From NCBI RefSeq assembly GCF_900094585.1, contig NZ_FMAG01000008.1, positions 248,001-312,000 on the forward strand: a DNA stretch of 64,000 nt. Direction: 5' to 3'. The notes beneath the pieces were generated by a model that searched no databases, was not told the DNA's origin, and worked only from the letters and a program-made list of their open reading frames with translations. The position numbers and the translations under genes are program-made. This document shows, piece after piece, positions 1 to 8,810 of the stretch. Source of the stretch: Martinezella multihospitum (GTDB taxonomy: Bacteria; Pseudomonadota; Alphaproteobacteria; Rhizobiales; Rhizobiaceae). The stretch's first letter is position 1. Each line of letters opens with the position of its first letter.

Positions 1-737
1 AGGTGGATGCCATTAACGAAGTTGGACTCGTCGGAGGCCAGATAGAGGGCGGCGCGTGCCACATCCTCGGGTTCGCCGATCCGTCCTTGCTGCGCGGCGA
101 TCGCCGCATCCGAGACATCGACGCCAAGCGCCTGCAGCTCGGCCACCTCACGCAGTCCGTGCGGCGTGCGAATGAAGCCCGGGCAGACGGCATTGCAGCG
201 GATATTGCGATCGCGGAACTCGACGGCGATGGCGCGGGCAAACATATGCACGGCCCCCTTCGTCGTGTCATAGAGCACCTCCATCGGGGTTGCCGCGACC
301 GCCGAGATCGACGACGTGCAGACGATGGAGCCGCCGCCGGCAGCAATCATGCCCGGCAATACTGCCTTGGTCATCAGGAACATCGAGCGGACGTTGACGC
401 CGTGCAGCCACTCCCATTCCTCCAGCGTCGTTTCGAGGAACGGCTTGATGACGATGGTGCCGGCATGGTTGAAGAGCACGGTCACGGCGCCAAAGCGGCC
501 CTCGATATCCTTGACCGCGGCATTGACGGCCGCTTCATCCGAAACATCGGCAACCCAATGGTCGGCGATGCCGCCGGCATCGCGGATTTCACGCACGGTC
601 TCTGCCGCCGCATCGCCGTTTCTGTCGATGATCGCGACCTTCGCACCTTCGGCCGCAAACAGGCGCGAAGCTGCCCCGCCCATGCCGGTGGCGCCGCCCG
701 AAATGATGGCAATCTTGCCCTTGAGCCTATCCGTCAC
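1..737 (-). CDS. SDR family oxidoreductase, C-terminus cut by window edge
   Basis: NAD(P)-dependent short-chain dehydrogenase/reductase. Read on the minus strand it shows the Rossmann glycine motif (SGGATGMG) within the first 20 residues, an N-A-G-like NHAG stretch, a TSSIS serine region and the catalytic YDTTK (YxxxK). It runs to the typical C-terminal part (GEPEDVARAALYLASDES), so only a few residues are missing beyond base 1. I chose the GTG at 737 because GGGGGA lies five bases upstream and the protein then begins directly before the Rossmann fold; an in-frame ATG at 749 is the alternative. It is downstream of and co-oriented with the iron-chelate ABC genes, with a 151-base gap, so co-transcription is possible but not shown. 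The substrate cannot be told. Confidence 0.88.
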   Translation of the reverse strand, partial: MTDRLKGKIAIISGGATGMGGAASRLFAAEGAKVAIIDRNGDAAAETVREIRDAGGIADHWVADVSDEAAVNAAVKDIEGRFGAVTVLFNHAGTIVIKPFLETTLEEWEWLHGVNVRSMFLMTKAVLPGMIAAGGGSIVCTSSISAVAATPMEVLYDTTKGAVHMFARAIAVEFRDRNIRCNAVCPGFIRTPHGLREVAELQALGVDVSDAAIAAQQGRIGEPEDVARAALYLASDESNFVNGIH

Positions 738-888
738 GCATTCCCCCATCTGCCGCATGCCCAAGACCGGCGCCTTGCGATCTTTTGCCGATGCCCTTCA
801 AAATCCTCGAACCTGTCGAGGTTGTCGCGAAAGATGCGCTCGGTTCCATGGCGAGGCAAGGGCAATCAAGGGTCGATTCCGGATTATC

Positions 889-1650
889 TCATCGCAGATA
901 GTGAATATGCGGCCGGGAGTGGTGAGGAGAGGTTTCGATCCTTGCCTCGACGGCAAAGACGTTTTTCAGCAGATCTTCGGTCAACACGCCCTCCGGGGTG
1001 CCGGAGGCGACTATCCTGCCCTGCTGCATGATAATCAATTCATCGCAGAACATGGCGGCATGATTGAGATCGTGAAGAGCGATGATGCTGGTGACCGGCA
1101 GGCCGGCAACCAGCCGCATCAGGCTGATCTGATGCTGGATATCGAGGTGGTTGGTCGGCTCGTCGAGGATCAGTTCCTTCGGCGCCTGTGCCAAGGCCCG
1201 TGCGATGTGGGTGCGCTGTTTTTCCCCACCCGACAGGCTCTGCCATCGGTCGTTGCGTTTCTCTCTCATGCCGGCACGTACGAGAGCGTCTTCGATCGCC
1301 TCGTCATCTGCCGATGTCCAGCCGGAAAACATCGAGCGATGCGGAAACCGGCCGAGCTTTACGACATCGATGACCTTGAGATTGGCGTTGGTGGTGCTGT
1401 GCTGCTCGACGAAGGCGACGCGCCTTGCGATCGAACGGCGGGACATCCGCTGCAGATCTTTCTGTTCGAGAGTGATGCGACCGGAATTCGGCCGTTTCAA
1501 GCCGGCAAGCAGACGCAGGAGCGAGGTCTTGCCGGAGCCGTTCGGCCCGAGCAGGCCGAGCATCTTGCCGGCGGGTGCCTCGAAAGAGACCCCGTCGAGT
1601 ACAGTCTTCGCGCCGATTTTCCAGACGATGTTGTCGGCCTTGATGCTCAT
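889..1650 (-). CDS. iron-chelate ABC transporter ATP-binding protein (FecE/FepC type)
   Basis: Cytoplasmic ATPase of an iron-siderophore/haem/B12-class importer. In 253 residues it shows Walker A GPNGSGKT at about 35-42, signature LSGGEKQR at about 139-146, Walker B LILDEP at about 160-165 and the switch histidine in ALHD at about 193. Its length is the usual one for the FecE/FepC family. Its ATG overlaps the stop of the permease gene by four bases (ATGA), so the two are translationally coupled. The three genes binding protein, permease, ATPase form one minus-strand operon. The exact ligand cannot be read from the ATPase. Confidence 0.95.
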   Translation of the reverse strand: MSIKADNIVWKIGAKTVLDGVSFEAPAGKMLGLLGPNGSGKTSLLRLLAGLKRPNSGRITLEQKDLQRMSRRSIARRVAFVEQHSTTNANLKVIDVVKLGRFPHRSMFSGWTSADDEAIEDALVRAGMREKRNDRWQSLSGGEKQRTHIARALAQAPKELILDEPTNHLDIQHQISLMRLVAGLPVTSIIALHDLNHAAMFCDELIIMQQGRIVASGTPEGVLTEDLLKNVFAVEARIETSPHHSRPHIHYLR

Positions 1651-2687
1651 GATGCGCGCTGGAACCGATAGAGAATGATGGAGAAGAAGGGAACGCCCAC
1701 CAGCGCCGTGACCACTCCGATCGGCAGAACCTGCTGAGGGATGAGGGCGCGCGAGGCGATATCCGCCAGCACCATGAAGATTGCTCCGACAATGGCGCAG
1801 GCCGGCAGCAGCCGGATATGGAGCGGGCCGACGAAGAAGCGTGCCGCATGCGGCACGACGAGACCGACAAAGCCGATCGATCCGACCATGCTCACGATCG
1901 TCGCCGTCATCATCGCGGTCAGCGCGAAGAGCCCGATCCGGGCTTGTCCGACATTGACGCCGAGAGACGACGCGGCCTCATCGCCAAAGGCGAACGCATC
2001 CAGGACACGGGCGTAGAGCAGACAGACTGCGAGACCGAAGCCGACAATGGTCGCGACCAGCATGAATTCCGGCCAGCGGACGCCGCCAAAACTGCCGAGC
2101 AGCCAGAACATCACATCCCGGGCCTGCTGTGCGTTTCCCGATGTCGTCACGATATAGGAGGTGGCAGCGTTGAACAGCTGGGAGGCGGCGACGCCGGCAA
2201 GGATCGTGCGGTCGGCGCCGCCTCGCGTGCCGTTTGAAAGCAGAGCGACGAAGAAGAAGGCCGCGAACGCGCCGGCAAAGGCGCCGGCCGAAAGAGAAAC
2301 AGCGCCGGCGCCGATATTGAGTATGACGATGGCGACCGCGCCGGTCGAAGCGCCCGCCGAGATGCCGAGCACATAGGGTTCGGCAAGAGGGTTGCGAAGG
2401 AGCGATTGCATGATCGCGCCTGAGAGTGCCAGGCCCGCTCCGCAGAAAGCGGCCACCAACGCACGGCTGAGGCGATAGTCCCAGATCACCGTTTCGTGGA
2501 TGCGGTTAAGTTCGATCCCCGTCCATCCCAGCCTGTTGGTGATGGCGTAGAAGGTCGTTGAAAGCGGGATCGGCAGGTCGCCGATGCCGACGCTAACACC
2601 GATCGTCAGGCTGATCGCCGCGAGAGAGGCAAAAAGCAGCAGGCCGATGGCGGCCAGCTGCCTCAGGGGTCGATAGGTGTCGGTCAC
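1647..2687 (-). CDS. iron-chelate ABC transporter permease (FecCD family)
   Basis: Inner-membrane permease, 346 residues, about ten hydrophobic segments, of the BtuC/FecCD family. Family stretches visible are LSGAIMQSLLRNPLAEPYVLGISAGAS (given here in part: NPLAEP and GISAGAS) in the first third, and GFVGLVVPH near residue 270. The start is the GTG at 2687: it overlaps the TGA of the binding-protein gene (GTGA). Upstream in-frame codons only read the antisense-like shadow of that gene, so a longer start at 2951 is not credible. The single permease would act as a homodimer, as BtuC does. Confidence 0.93.
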   Translation of the reverse strand: MTDTYRPLRQLAAIGLLLFASLAAISLTIGVSVGIGDLPIPLSTTFYAITNRLGWTGIELNRIHETVIWDYRLSRALVAAFCGAGLALSGAIMQSLLRNPLAEPYVLGISAGASTGAVAIVILNIGAGAVSLSAGAFAGAFAAFFFVALLSNGTRGGADRTILAGVAASQLFNAATSYIVTTSGNAQQARDVMFWLLGSFGGVRWPEFMLVATIVGFGLAVCLLYARVLDAFAFGDEAASSLGVNVGQARIGLFALTAMMTATIVSMVGSIGFVGLVVPHAARFFVGPLHIRLLPACAIVGAIFMVLADIASRALIPQQVLPIGVVTALVGVPFFSIILYRFQRAS

Positions 2688-3709
2688 TTCAGGAGACCAA
2701 GCGCCTTGAGTTGCTGGGCGACCTGCTCGGCGCCATAGATCGTCCGGATGGTCGGGTTCATGGCCTGGCCGTCCATGACGACGATTGCCTTGTTCTTGAC
2801 CGCGGCTAGCTGGCTGACGGCGGGATCGGTGGTGAGAAACTTGATCTTGGCTTCCGGCTTGTCGAATTCCCAGCGATTGCGATCGAGGCTGGCAACGACG
2901 ATGACATCCGGGTTTGCCGCGATGATGCTCTCCCAGCCGAGCGTCGGCCACTCGGCTTCCGCCGTGATCGCATTGTGGCCGCCCAGCAGATCGGCGATGA
3001 AGCCGGATGCGCTGTTCTTGCCGCCGAGATAGGCATCGGAAGAGGGCGACTGGCTGGAAAACCAGAAGACATAGGAGAGCTGCTTGCCATCCTTGGAAAC
3101 AGTGGAGCGCAGTGCCGCTTCGCGGGCCTTGAAATCGGCAATCAGAGCCTGCCCGCGATCCGGTACATTGAAGATCTGCGAGAGTTCATCGATCTCCTTG
3201 TAGAGGAGGTTCATATTCCACAGCTCTCCGCGGCTGCCATACTGGTCCTTGACCACGGCGGTGCTGAGGCAGGTGCTTGGCGACAGATAGGTCGGGATGC
3301 CGAGCTTTTCGAAATCTTCGCGCTTGGCGACCTTGCTGCTCGGCCCCATCAGGCTCGGTAGGGCGGCTGCGACGAAATCAGGGTTTTCCGAGAGGATCGA
3401 TTCAAAGGTCGGGAACTCGACCGTCAGCAGCTTGACCTTGGAATTGGCTTCCGCGAGCTGCGGCAGAACCTTGCTCGGCCAGAAGGCGGTGCCGGCCATT
3501 TTGTTCTCAAGGCCGAGCAGGAGAAGAATTTCGGCGCTATTCTGTCCGAGCCCGATCGCGCGCTCCGGAGCCTTCTGGAACGTGACCTTGGCGCCGCAAT
3601 TGTCGATGGTCAACGGATAGCTGGTGGAGGCGGCGGAAGCTGCCGTTGCGGCAAAACCGAGCGCCGCGCAAAGAGCTGAAATGGTCAAAACTGATTTCAA
3701 TATGGTCAC
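2684..3709 (-). CDS. iron-chelate ABC transporter periplasmic binding protein
   Basis: Periplasmic solute-binding protein of the FecB/FepB/BtuF class, 341 residues from the GTG at 3709. It starts with a classic signal peptide (VTILKSVLTISALCAALGF, then an A-S-A-like cleavage site), then has the two-lobe family's landmarks: PERAIGLGQNSAEILLLLG in lobe one and an ANPDVIVV stretch in lobe two. A start at the far upstream codon (3841) would put 44 unrelated residues before the signal peptide and run through a terminator hairpin, so I reject it. It is the first gene of the operon. The ligand is probably a ferric siderophore, haem-like compound or cobalamin; residues alone do not decide. Confidence 0.92.
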   Translation of the reverse strand: MTILKSVLTISALCAALGFAATAASAASTSYPLTIDNCGAKVTFQKAPERAIGLGQNSAEILLLLGLENKMAGTAFWPSKVLPQLAEANSKVKLLTVEFPTFESILSENPDFVAAALPSLMGPSSKVAKREDFEKLGIPTYLSPSTCLSTAVVKDQYGSRGELWNMNLLYKEIDELSQIFNVPDRGQALIADFKAREAALRSTVSKDGKQLSYVFWFSSQSPSSDAYLGGKNSASGFIADLLGGHNAITAEAEWPTLGWESIIAANPDVIVVASLDRNRWEFDKPEAKIKFLTTDPAVSQLAAVKNKAIVVMDGQAMNPTIRTIYGAEQVAQQLKALGLLK

Positions 3710-3824
3710 GAAAATATCCCGGTGGCTATTGTCAGCGCGATCGGACGAAAGCGCCCGCGCGATATAGCCTTGTCGCCCGGTTACAAACAAGAGGAAAAAA
3801 GTCATATTATTTCTTTGTGCCAAA

Positions 3825-3857
3825 AGCCTCTCGTCGGGCATTTCCCGACGAGAGGCT
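3825..3857 (-). terminator. intrinsic terminator of the PACE efflux gene
   Basis: Perfect 14-base inverted repeat (AGCCTCTCGTCGGG and its complement) around a five-base loop at 3839-3843. Read on the minus strand the stem is followed by TTTT, so it would terminate transcription coming from the PACE gene about 135 bases upstream and insulate the iron operon. Confidence 0.8.
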
Positions 3858-3991
3858 GCACAGAGCGCGTGGGGTGAGGGAACACGCGGCTACACTATGT
3901 GTGGCTGAAGGGCAGAGGCCCGGTCATCATGCCGAAGCTGGCGCACTACTGCGACGCGCCGATCAGATTTCAAGGCGAAGTGCCCCGGTCT

Positions 3992-4426
3992 TCAGGATGC
4001 CCGTGGCAATGGCAGTATCCCAACGGGAAATACGCGGTCATACGCAATGTTGAAGAAGAAGGCGTATACCAGGTAGAACGCGACGATCGCGATATCCATC
4101 GCCAATGCCGCCATCAGGCTGATGCCGAGATACCAGGCGATGAAGGGAATGAGCACGATGATCAGGCCGGCTTCGAACAAGGCCGTGTGGGCGATACGGA
4201 TCGGGATGGTCTTCTGTATGCTGCCCTTGATGCGCATCATCGCCTTGTCGAACCCGACATTGTAGATGAAATTCCACACCGTCGCCGCCGTGGCGGAGAT
4301 GATGCCGACAATCCCTATGTGTTCGACGGGCTGATCGAACAGCAAGGCGGCGCCCGGCGTAAAGATCGCCAGACCGATGAGTTCGAACATGACCGCATGC
4401 CGGACGCGGTCCTTGAAGCTACGCAT
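3992..4426 (-). CDS. PACE-family multidrug/biocide efflux transporter
   Basis: Small inner-membrane protein of 144 residues with four predicted transmembrane helices arranged as two tandem bacterial transmembrane pair domains, the layout of the PACE (AceI-like) family. The first helix carries a buried glutamate (MFELIGL, residue about 15) as in AceI, where that acidic residue is needed for proton-coupled export of chlorhexidine and other cationic biocides. The two WNFIYN and AYDRVFP-type stretches near the ends of the domains fit the family. It is divergent from a LysR gene 84 bases away, the standard genetic layout for PACE genes. The substrate is unknown. Confidence 0.88.
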   Translation of the reverse strand: MRSFKDRVRHAVMFELIGLAIFTPGAALLFDQPVEHIGIVGIISATAATVWNFIYNVGFDKAMMRIKGSIQKTIPIRIAHTALFEAGLIIVLIPFIAWYLGISLMAALAMDIAIVAFYLVYAFFFNIAYDRVFPVGILPLPRAS

Positions 4427-4458
4427 TTCAAAGTCCTCTATTGTTGTCGGCGATGTTT

Positions 4459-4492
4459 CTATCTGATATTCCTCATAGGTAAAGTTAGATAG
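4459..4492. promoter_or_regulatory. LysR operator region between PACE gene and its regulator
   Basis: AT-rich divergent intergenic stretch with inverted half sites CTATCT (4459-4464) and AGATAG (4487-4492). It lies 18 bases before the LysR start and 32 bases before the PACE start, where a LysR regulator would bind. The assignment is by position and symmetry only. Confidence 0.45.
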
Positions 4493-4510
4493 TATCTGGA
4501 ATTAAGATAG

Positions 4511-5413
4511 ATGGCGGTTTCGCTCGAACAATTGGAAGCCTTCGTCACCGCTGTCGAAGCAGGCTCGTTTTCGGCGGCGGCTCGGCGTCTGCACAAGGCA
4601 CAATCGGCAGTAAGCCTTCTCGTTTCGACGCTGGAGGATGATCTCGGCATCAAGCTTTTCAGCAGGGCGACACGGAATCCGACATTGACTGCGGCGGGCA
4701 AGCGACTGCTGCCGGAGGCAAGGCTGCTTCTCGATCGTCGCGAACATCTGATCGGCGTCGCAAGAAGCTTCGAGGAGCATGTCGAGACTCGGCTTGTCGT
4801 TGCGATCGACGAATTGTATCCGGAGCCATCGACCGGGGCGCTGTTTGCCGCCTTTGCCGATCGCTTCCCGCATGTCGAGCTGGAACTGCTGTTTCCGCCG
4901 ACCAAGGATGTCGTTGGCCTCGTTCTCAACGGCAAGGCCGACCTCGGCGTGATGTGGCGGCAGGAGGATCTTCCGCCCATGCTTGGTTTTCACACGATCG
5001 GCTGGGTTCCCCTCATTCTGGTTTGTGGCCGCGACCATCCCCTGGCGCAAGCTCCCGTCACCTGGGAGGAGCTCAAGCGTCACCGTCAGATCATGGTGAC
5101 GAAGCGGAGCGACGGCACGGAGACTCACCGCCTGCGTGTTGCCGCGGAAGTATGGTGGGTCGAAAGCCACTGGGTTATTTTGCAGATCCTGCAGCAGGGG
5201 ATCGGGTGGGCGCTGATCCCTGCCCATATTCTGGAAAATTCGCCACTGGCCTCCCAGCTGGCGACGCCAGTGCTTCAATTCGACGAAGGAGCGCATCCGG
5301 TCGCGCTTGAGCTCGTCTGGCACAAGCAGCGCCCGGCCGGCCCGGCGGCGAAGTGGCTCCGGGAACAATTTGCAGCAAACGGGATCGACTATCGAAAGTC
5401 CGAAACTGCTTAG
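4511..5413 (+). CDS. LysR family transcriptional regulator
   Basis: 300-residue LysR regulator. The N-terminal winged helix-turn-helix is clear at about residues 3-62 (LEQLEAFVTAVEAGSFSAAA, then QSAVSLLVSTLE), followed by the linker helix and a periplasmic-binding-like effector domain from about residue 90. The start ATG follows AAGATAG. It is divergent from the PACE transporter, and local regulators of PACE genes are commonly LysR proteins, so it probably activates that pump in response to the exported compound. The inferred role rests on gene position. Confidence 0.92.
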   Translation: MAVSLEQLEAFVTAVEAGSFSAAARRLHKAQSAVSLLVSTLEDDLGIKLFSRATRNPTLTAAGKRLLPEARLLLDRREHLIGVARSFEEHVETRLVVAIDELYPEPSTGALFAAFADRFPHVELELLFPPTKDVVGLVLNGKADLGVMWRQEDLPPMLGFHTIGWVPLILVCGRDHPLAQAPVTWEELKRHRQIMVTKRSDGTETHRLRVAAEVWWVESHWVILQILQQGIGWALIPAHILENSPLASQLATPVLQFDEGAHPVALELVWHKQRPAGPAAKWLREQFAANGIDYRKSETA

Positions 5414-5503
5414 CCAGGATGCGAAGGGCTGCCTCCCGGTGTGCGGTTTAGCCGCTCATATCATATCGGCCAGTAGCAACAGTCGATATTCGCCGCACGT
5501 TGG

Positions 5504-6256
5504 CTATCGCAGATACGCCGAGTCGAAATCAGCCAGATGCTCCAGCTTTCCGCTATCAAGAAGCGCCACTCGTCCCTCATGAAATGTCATGGCATTCAAT
5601 TCGCGAAGCTGCCTTAGAACGCGATTGAAATGAACGGCGGTCAGCCCGAGTGCATCGGCAATCAGTGACTGCGTCAAGGGACATTCATATGCAGCCCTCG
5701 TGCCGAGGCCAGCAATGTTCAATCTGGCACCGAGTTCGAGAAAAAAATGAGCCGTCCTATTGATAGGCTTACGTCGCCCGATATCAACCAGGTGCTGGGC
5801 TACGATGGCTTCATCGCGAAACGCAGACCAAAGAACAGACATGGCGAGGCAATTATCTGTACAAAGCGCCGACAAAAGACTTTCAATGTCTATATCGCCG
5901 ACTTCAAGACAGGTTATGGCGCAAAGATTATCGTCGCAATCGGGAGTCAGAAGCCGCCTCATACCCAAGAGGTCGCCGGGTATATGGAAATTAATAATCT
6001 GCCGCGTTCCATCGCGCAGTAACCTGTAGGAACAGGCCCAGCCAGTGTAAATTATATATGCTTTTCGACTTTCTTCTCTATCGTGGATGAGGTCGCATCC
6101 TTTCATGCAGATATGTTTGCGGCTGACAAGCGCATCCACGGATTCCCTACCCATAGTCAAGTAAGATATATGCGAGGTTGAATGATATATATTCCGGTTT
6201 GTTGGGATAGAAGGAAGGCGAGATTTGCTGTCAAGCGGGAGCAGATCATGTGGCAT
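5504..6256 (-). CDS. Crp/Fnr family transcriptional regulator
   Basis: About 250 residues: a cNMP-binding-like beta roll (GTRQIINFHIPGDLLGMRRL at about residues 85-105) and a C-terminal winged HTH (QSLIADALGLTAVHFNRVLRQL at about 195-216). There is no N-terminal cysteine cluster of the Fnr kind, so oxygen sensing through an Fe-S cluster is unlikely. The chosen ATG has GAAGG seven bases upstream; a GTG 30 bases earlier is possible. Such proteins (FixK/NnrR-like and orphan types) are abundant in rhizobia. Its last 19 residues closely match a short coding remnant at 38076-38255. The gene is noticeably lower in GC than its neighbours. Confidence 0.88.
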   Translation of the reverse strand: MPHDLLPLDSKSRLPSIPTNRNIYHSTSHISYLTMGRESVDALVSRKHICMKGCDLIHDREESRKAYIIYTGWACSYRLLRDGTRQIINFHIPGDLLGMRRLLTPDCDDNLCAITCLEVGDIDIESLLSALCTDNCLAMSVLWSAFRDEAIVAQHLVDIGRRKPINRTAHFFLELGARLNIAGLGTRAAYECPLTQSLIADALGLTAVHFNRVLRQLRELNAMTFHEGRVALLDSGKLEHLADFDSAYLR

Positions 6257-6896
6257 AAGGATGCCTTCAAGGTTCGAGACCGGCACACTACCCCTTCAGG
6301 CAATATTATAATGGAGAGTATTTTTCGAAAACTTAACTCGAATTAACAATTGGGGGGACGCAGGCTGCACCTTCCGGTTAATTTGAAGATTTCCTGAAGT
6401 CTTACAACGTATTAGCAAGACACTGACTGGCGGACGATCGGTATCACGAGCCGAGCACTTCTTAGTGAAACAGTTGTGATGATGTGTTCAACACCCATGC
6501 AACAGCAGAAGATTACGCAGAGAATAACCAGGCGCTATTAGAAGATGACATGGCTAAGCGTGCCCTGTTTCGGTAATTAGCCATACGAAATTTCATATTG
6601 GGAACAATGGCTAAGCTGCCGATAACCTCGTCCTCTGGTGACAATGCGTCAGGATCGATCACCATCTCTGTGGCCAACCGAGTCCTTCCTGGTCTCGAAC
6701 AGAAAATTCAACTTCTGACATCTTTATCGAGATCGATGCAGCCGAAAGGTTGAACGCATTGATCCAGATCATATCGGGCCTGTCCCAAGCGGTTCAGACT
6801 GTATGATGCCGGCGTTGCTGGAAACCGCCGGGCTTTCACAAATCGGAAATCATGCCCGTTCGGCAGAACCGGCAATCGCTCCTGATGGAGGTTGCA
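6257..6896. other. 640-base intergenic region, mostly non-coding
   Basis: Lower-GC stretch between the divergent Crp/Fnr gene and the secreted small protein gene. It must hold both promoters. I see no tRNA, repeat or convincing full gene, only one possible 48-codon reading frame (6607-6753), listed separately. The lower GC and absence of gene-like codon use suggest old degraded sequence. Confidence 0.5.
6607..6753 (+). CDS. possible small ORF of 48 codons
   Basis: ATG preceded by TTGGGAA (six-base spacing), then 48 sense codons starting MAKLPITSSSGDN and ending SMQPKG before TGA. It has no hydrophobic segment and no recognised motif. It stands alone in the low-GC gap upstream of the secreted protein gene. 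It could be a real small protein, a remnant, or chance. Confidence 0.2.
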   Translation: MAKLPITSSSGDNASGSITISVANRVLPGLEQKIQLLTSLSRSMQPKG

Positions 6897-7283
6897 ATGT
6901 TGAAAATGCCCAAACCGACGTTCGTTTTCGCTGTCCTGGGAGCGACCTTTGCCGCTCTTGCGGCCTCATCCGTTCCAAGCTTCGCTGCGTTGAGCTGTGT
7001 GGAAGGTCTTCAGCTCACCGGAACGGAGTTGCGTGATGCTCCGGCGGGTCAGCAGAAGAGCGAAGCCATGGGATTTTATTCGGCCGCCATGGATGCCCAT
7101 CACAATCGGCAGGACGGACGATGCGAGGGAGATTTGAATCGCGTTGACGCACTTCTTGACCGCACCGCATCCTCCGCCGACCTGATTGACTCAGGCAATG
7201 TCGGTGTGAGTACGCCATCGACGTCGTCCACCTCGTCGCAGCATCATGGCGGCGACCACGGTCATGGCCACGATCGCCACTAG
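6897..7283 (+). CDS. small secreted protein with His-rich C-terminus, unknown function
   Basis: 128 residues from an ATG preceded by TGGAGG. Residues 1-30 form a signal peptide (hydrophobic FVFAVLGATFAALAASS, then SFAA cleavage site). The mature part has two cysteines (LSCVEGL and GRCEGDL), then a Ser/Thr-rich spacer and a tail QHHGGDHGHGHDRH that is rich in histidine and could bind metal. I do not recognise a family. The TAG stop overlaps the first bases of an intergenic repeat, so the C-terminus may have been shaped by insertion of that element. Confidence 0.65.
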   Translation: MLKMPKPTFVFAVLGATFAALAASSVPSFAALSCVEGLQLTGTELRDAPAGQQKSEAMGFYSAAMDAHHNRQDGRCEGDLNRVDALLDRTASSADLIDSGNVGVSTPSTSSTSSQHHGGDHGHGHDRH

Positions 7284-7386
7284 AGCAATTCCAGGAAAAG
7301 TGCGTAGCGGTTTTCTGTCCGGAATTGCGTGAAAACAAAGAGATGGAGCGGTTCGGAAATTCCGTGAAAAGCTGAGCCGCTCCAGG
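7282..7386 (+). repeat. RIME-like intergenic palindromic repeat, copy 1
   Basis: About 105 bases beginning AGAGCAATTCCAGGAAAAG. It is made of two palindromic halves: GCAATTCC to GGAATTGC, and GAGCGGTTCGGAAATTCCG to GAGCCGCTC. It is clearly homologous to the copies at 25131-25232 and, inverted, 22889-22988. It looks like the Rhizobium-specific intergenic mosaic element family. The left edge supplies the stop codon of the preceding gene. The remaining bases to 7602 show nothing I can assign. Confidence 0.75.
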
Positions 7387-7602
7387 CTTTGCCTTCGCCG
7401 AATATGCGCATGCGGAATGACCTTGGCCAGATCTGCCGCCGCCGCTTCGGTCCGCATCGTTCAAAGCCTCGACCTGCCTCGCCCGGCCGGGGCGTCCGGG
7501 TCGTTGGAGTTCCATTAAATTCGCTGATCTGAGTATGGAGCCGCCGGGCATTCGCAAATCGTGCCTGCGCGGTCCCGATAGAAGATGCGCCTTTCAACGG
7601 CT

Positions 7603-8130
7603 TCAATCGGCGATATTATCCTCGCGTCTGGGTCTGGAAAGGAGCAGGCGGTTCATCTCTGGAACGAAGCGAACCATTCTGAAGCCTGCTGTCTCCAAGA
7701 CTTTCCTTGAGGCTGCATTTTCAAGGTGGGCAAAGGCGCGGACCTCTCGAATCCGCAGCTCCCTGTCTGCCTGATGCAATGCCGCCGTGACCAATTCCGA
7801 TGCATATCCACGTCCCCAGGCATCCCGATGGAAAAAGTATCCGATTTCGCAGCCCCAGCCTGGTTCAAACGGATCGTCGTATAGGCCGCCCCAGCCGATG
7901 ATTTCTGCATCATCCTTTCTGATCACCGTCCAGGGAGCATATCCGTCGCGTCGACGCCGCCATTCGTGAACGGCAATCCGGCGACGGCAGGCGGCAGGTG
8001 TCGCGTCCACATGGGTGTGCCTCATGGCTTCCTTGTCGCCCAGAAATTCGAACAGGGCGGCGGTATCGGACAGAAGCGAAGGGCGGAGCAGCAGTCTTGG
8101 TGTTTCGATCTGCGATCCGACGTTCCTCAT
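7603..8130 (-). CDS. GNAT family N-acetyltransferase
   Basis: 175 residues of the RimJ/RimL-like GNAT class. Landmarks are the N-terminal ETPRLLLRP, the central beta strands with IIGWGGL and CEIGYFFHRDAWGRGYASELV (the R/Q-x-x-G-x-A acetyl-CoA loop appears as WGRGYA), and NAASRKVLETAGF near the C-terminus. These are typical of enzymes that acetylate ribosomal proteins or small amines. It is a single gene on the minus strand between a repeat and the divergent VOC gene. The substrate is unknown. Confidence 0.9.
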   Translation of the reverse strand: MRNVGSQIETPRLLLRPSLLSDTAALFEFLGDKEAMRHTHVDATPAACRRRIAVHEWRRRRDGYAPWTVIRKDDAEIIGWGGLYDDPFEPGWGCEIGYFFHRDAWGRGYASELVTAALHQADRELRIREVRAFAHLENAASRKVLETAGFRMVRFVPEMNRLLLSRPRREDNIAD

Positions 8131-8336
8131 ATGATTTCGTCTTCCATATTTGAATGCTTTACGAAACGAGCGGGCGGCAGGTCGACATGTCTGAATCCTT
8201 CAACGGCCCGTTGGATGTCGAGGCTACGACAGGAAGCCGGTCATTGCCCAGCCGAAATGGCGTTGATGAGGGTGGAGAAATGCGGTTCTGTGCCTATTTC
8301 AAAGAAACGGGAATGGAGAGCAGGAGGACCAGAGTA

Positions 8337-8810
8337 ATGGCAAAGAACACGATTTGCTTATGGTACGACAAGGATGCAGAGGCCGCCGCCAATTTCTATG
8401 TCGAGACTTTTCCAGACAGCGTCATGGGCGCCGTCATCCGCGCACCGGGAAACTATCCGGAGGGCAAGCAGGGCGATGTGCTGGTCGTCGAGTTCACGGT
8501 CGCGAGTGTCGCCTGCGTCGGCCTGAATGGCGGCCCGGTGTTCAAGCACAACGAAGCCTTTTCATTTCAGATCCATACCGAGGATCAGGAAGAGACAGAT
8601 CGCTATTGGAACGCCATTGTCGGCAATGGCGGCCAGGAGAGCGAATGCGGCTGGTGCAAGGACAAATGGGGCGTCTCCTGGCAGATCACGCCGCGTATTC
8701 TGATGGAGGCGCTTCGCGAGGGCGGCGATCAGGCAAAGCGCGCTTTCGACGCGATGATGACCATGAAGAAGATCGATGTGGCGGCGATCGAGGCGGCCCG
8801 GCGTGGCTGA
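8337..8810 (+). CDS. VOC superfamily protein (PhnB/3-demethylubiquinone methyltransferase-like domain)
   Basis: 157 residues. It is a glyoxalase-fold protein of the PhnB-like family often mislabelled 3-demethylubiquinone-9 3-methyltransferase. Diagnostic stretches are CLWYDKDAEAAANFY at the start, FKHNEAFSFQI in the middle, and ECGWCKDKWGVSWQITP towards the end. The ATG at 8337 has AGGAGG ten bases upstream; an in-frame start 183 bases earlier adds residues with no family match. The family's biochemical role is generally unknown. Confidence 0.9.
   Translation: MAKNTICLWYDKDAEAAANFYVETFPDSVMGAVIRAPGNYPEGKQGDVLVVEFTVASVACVGLNGGPVFKHNEAFSFQIHTEDQEETDRYWNAIVGNGGQESECGWCKDKWGVSWQITPRILMEALREGGDQAKRAFDAMMTMKKIDVAAIEAARRG

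Noticed and set aside
1..1671. Long plus-strand frames across the SDR and ABC ATPase
   Set aside because: The minus strand carries intact SDR and ATPase motifs throughout, so these are shadows.
7387..7602. Possible remnant gene between the repeat and the GNAT gene
   Set aside because: No frame shows gene-like codon use or a recognisable protein fragment.
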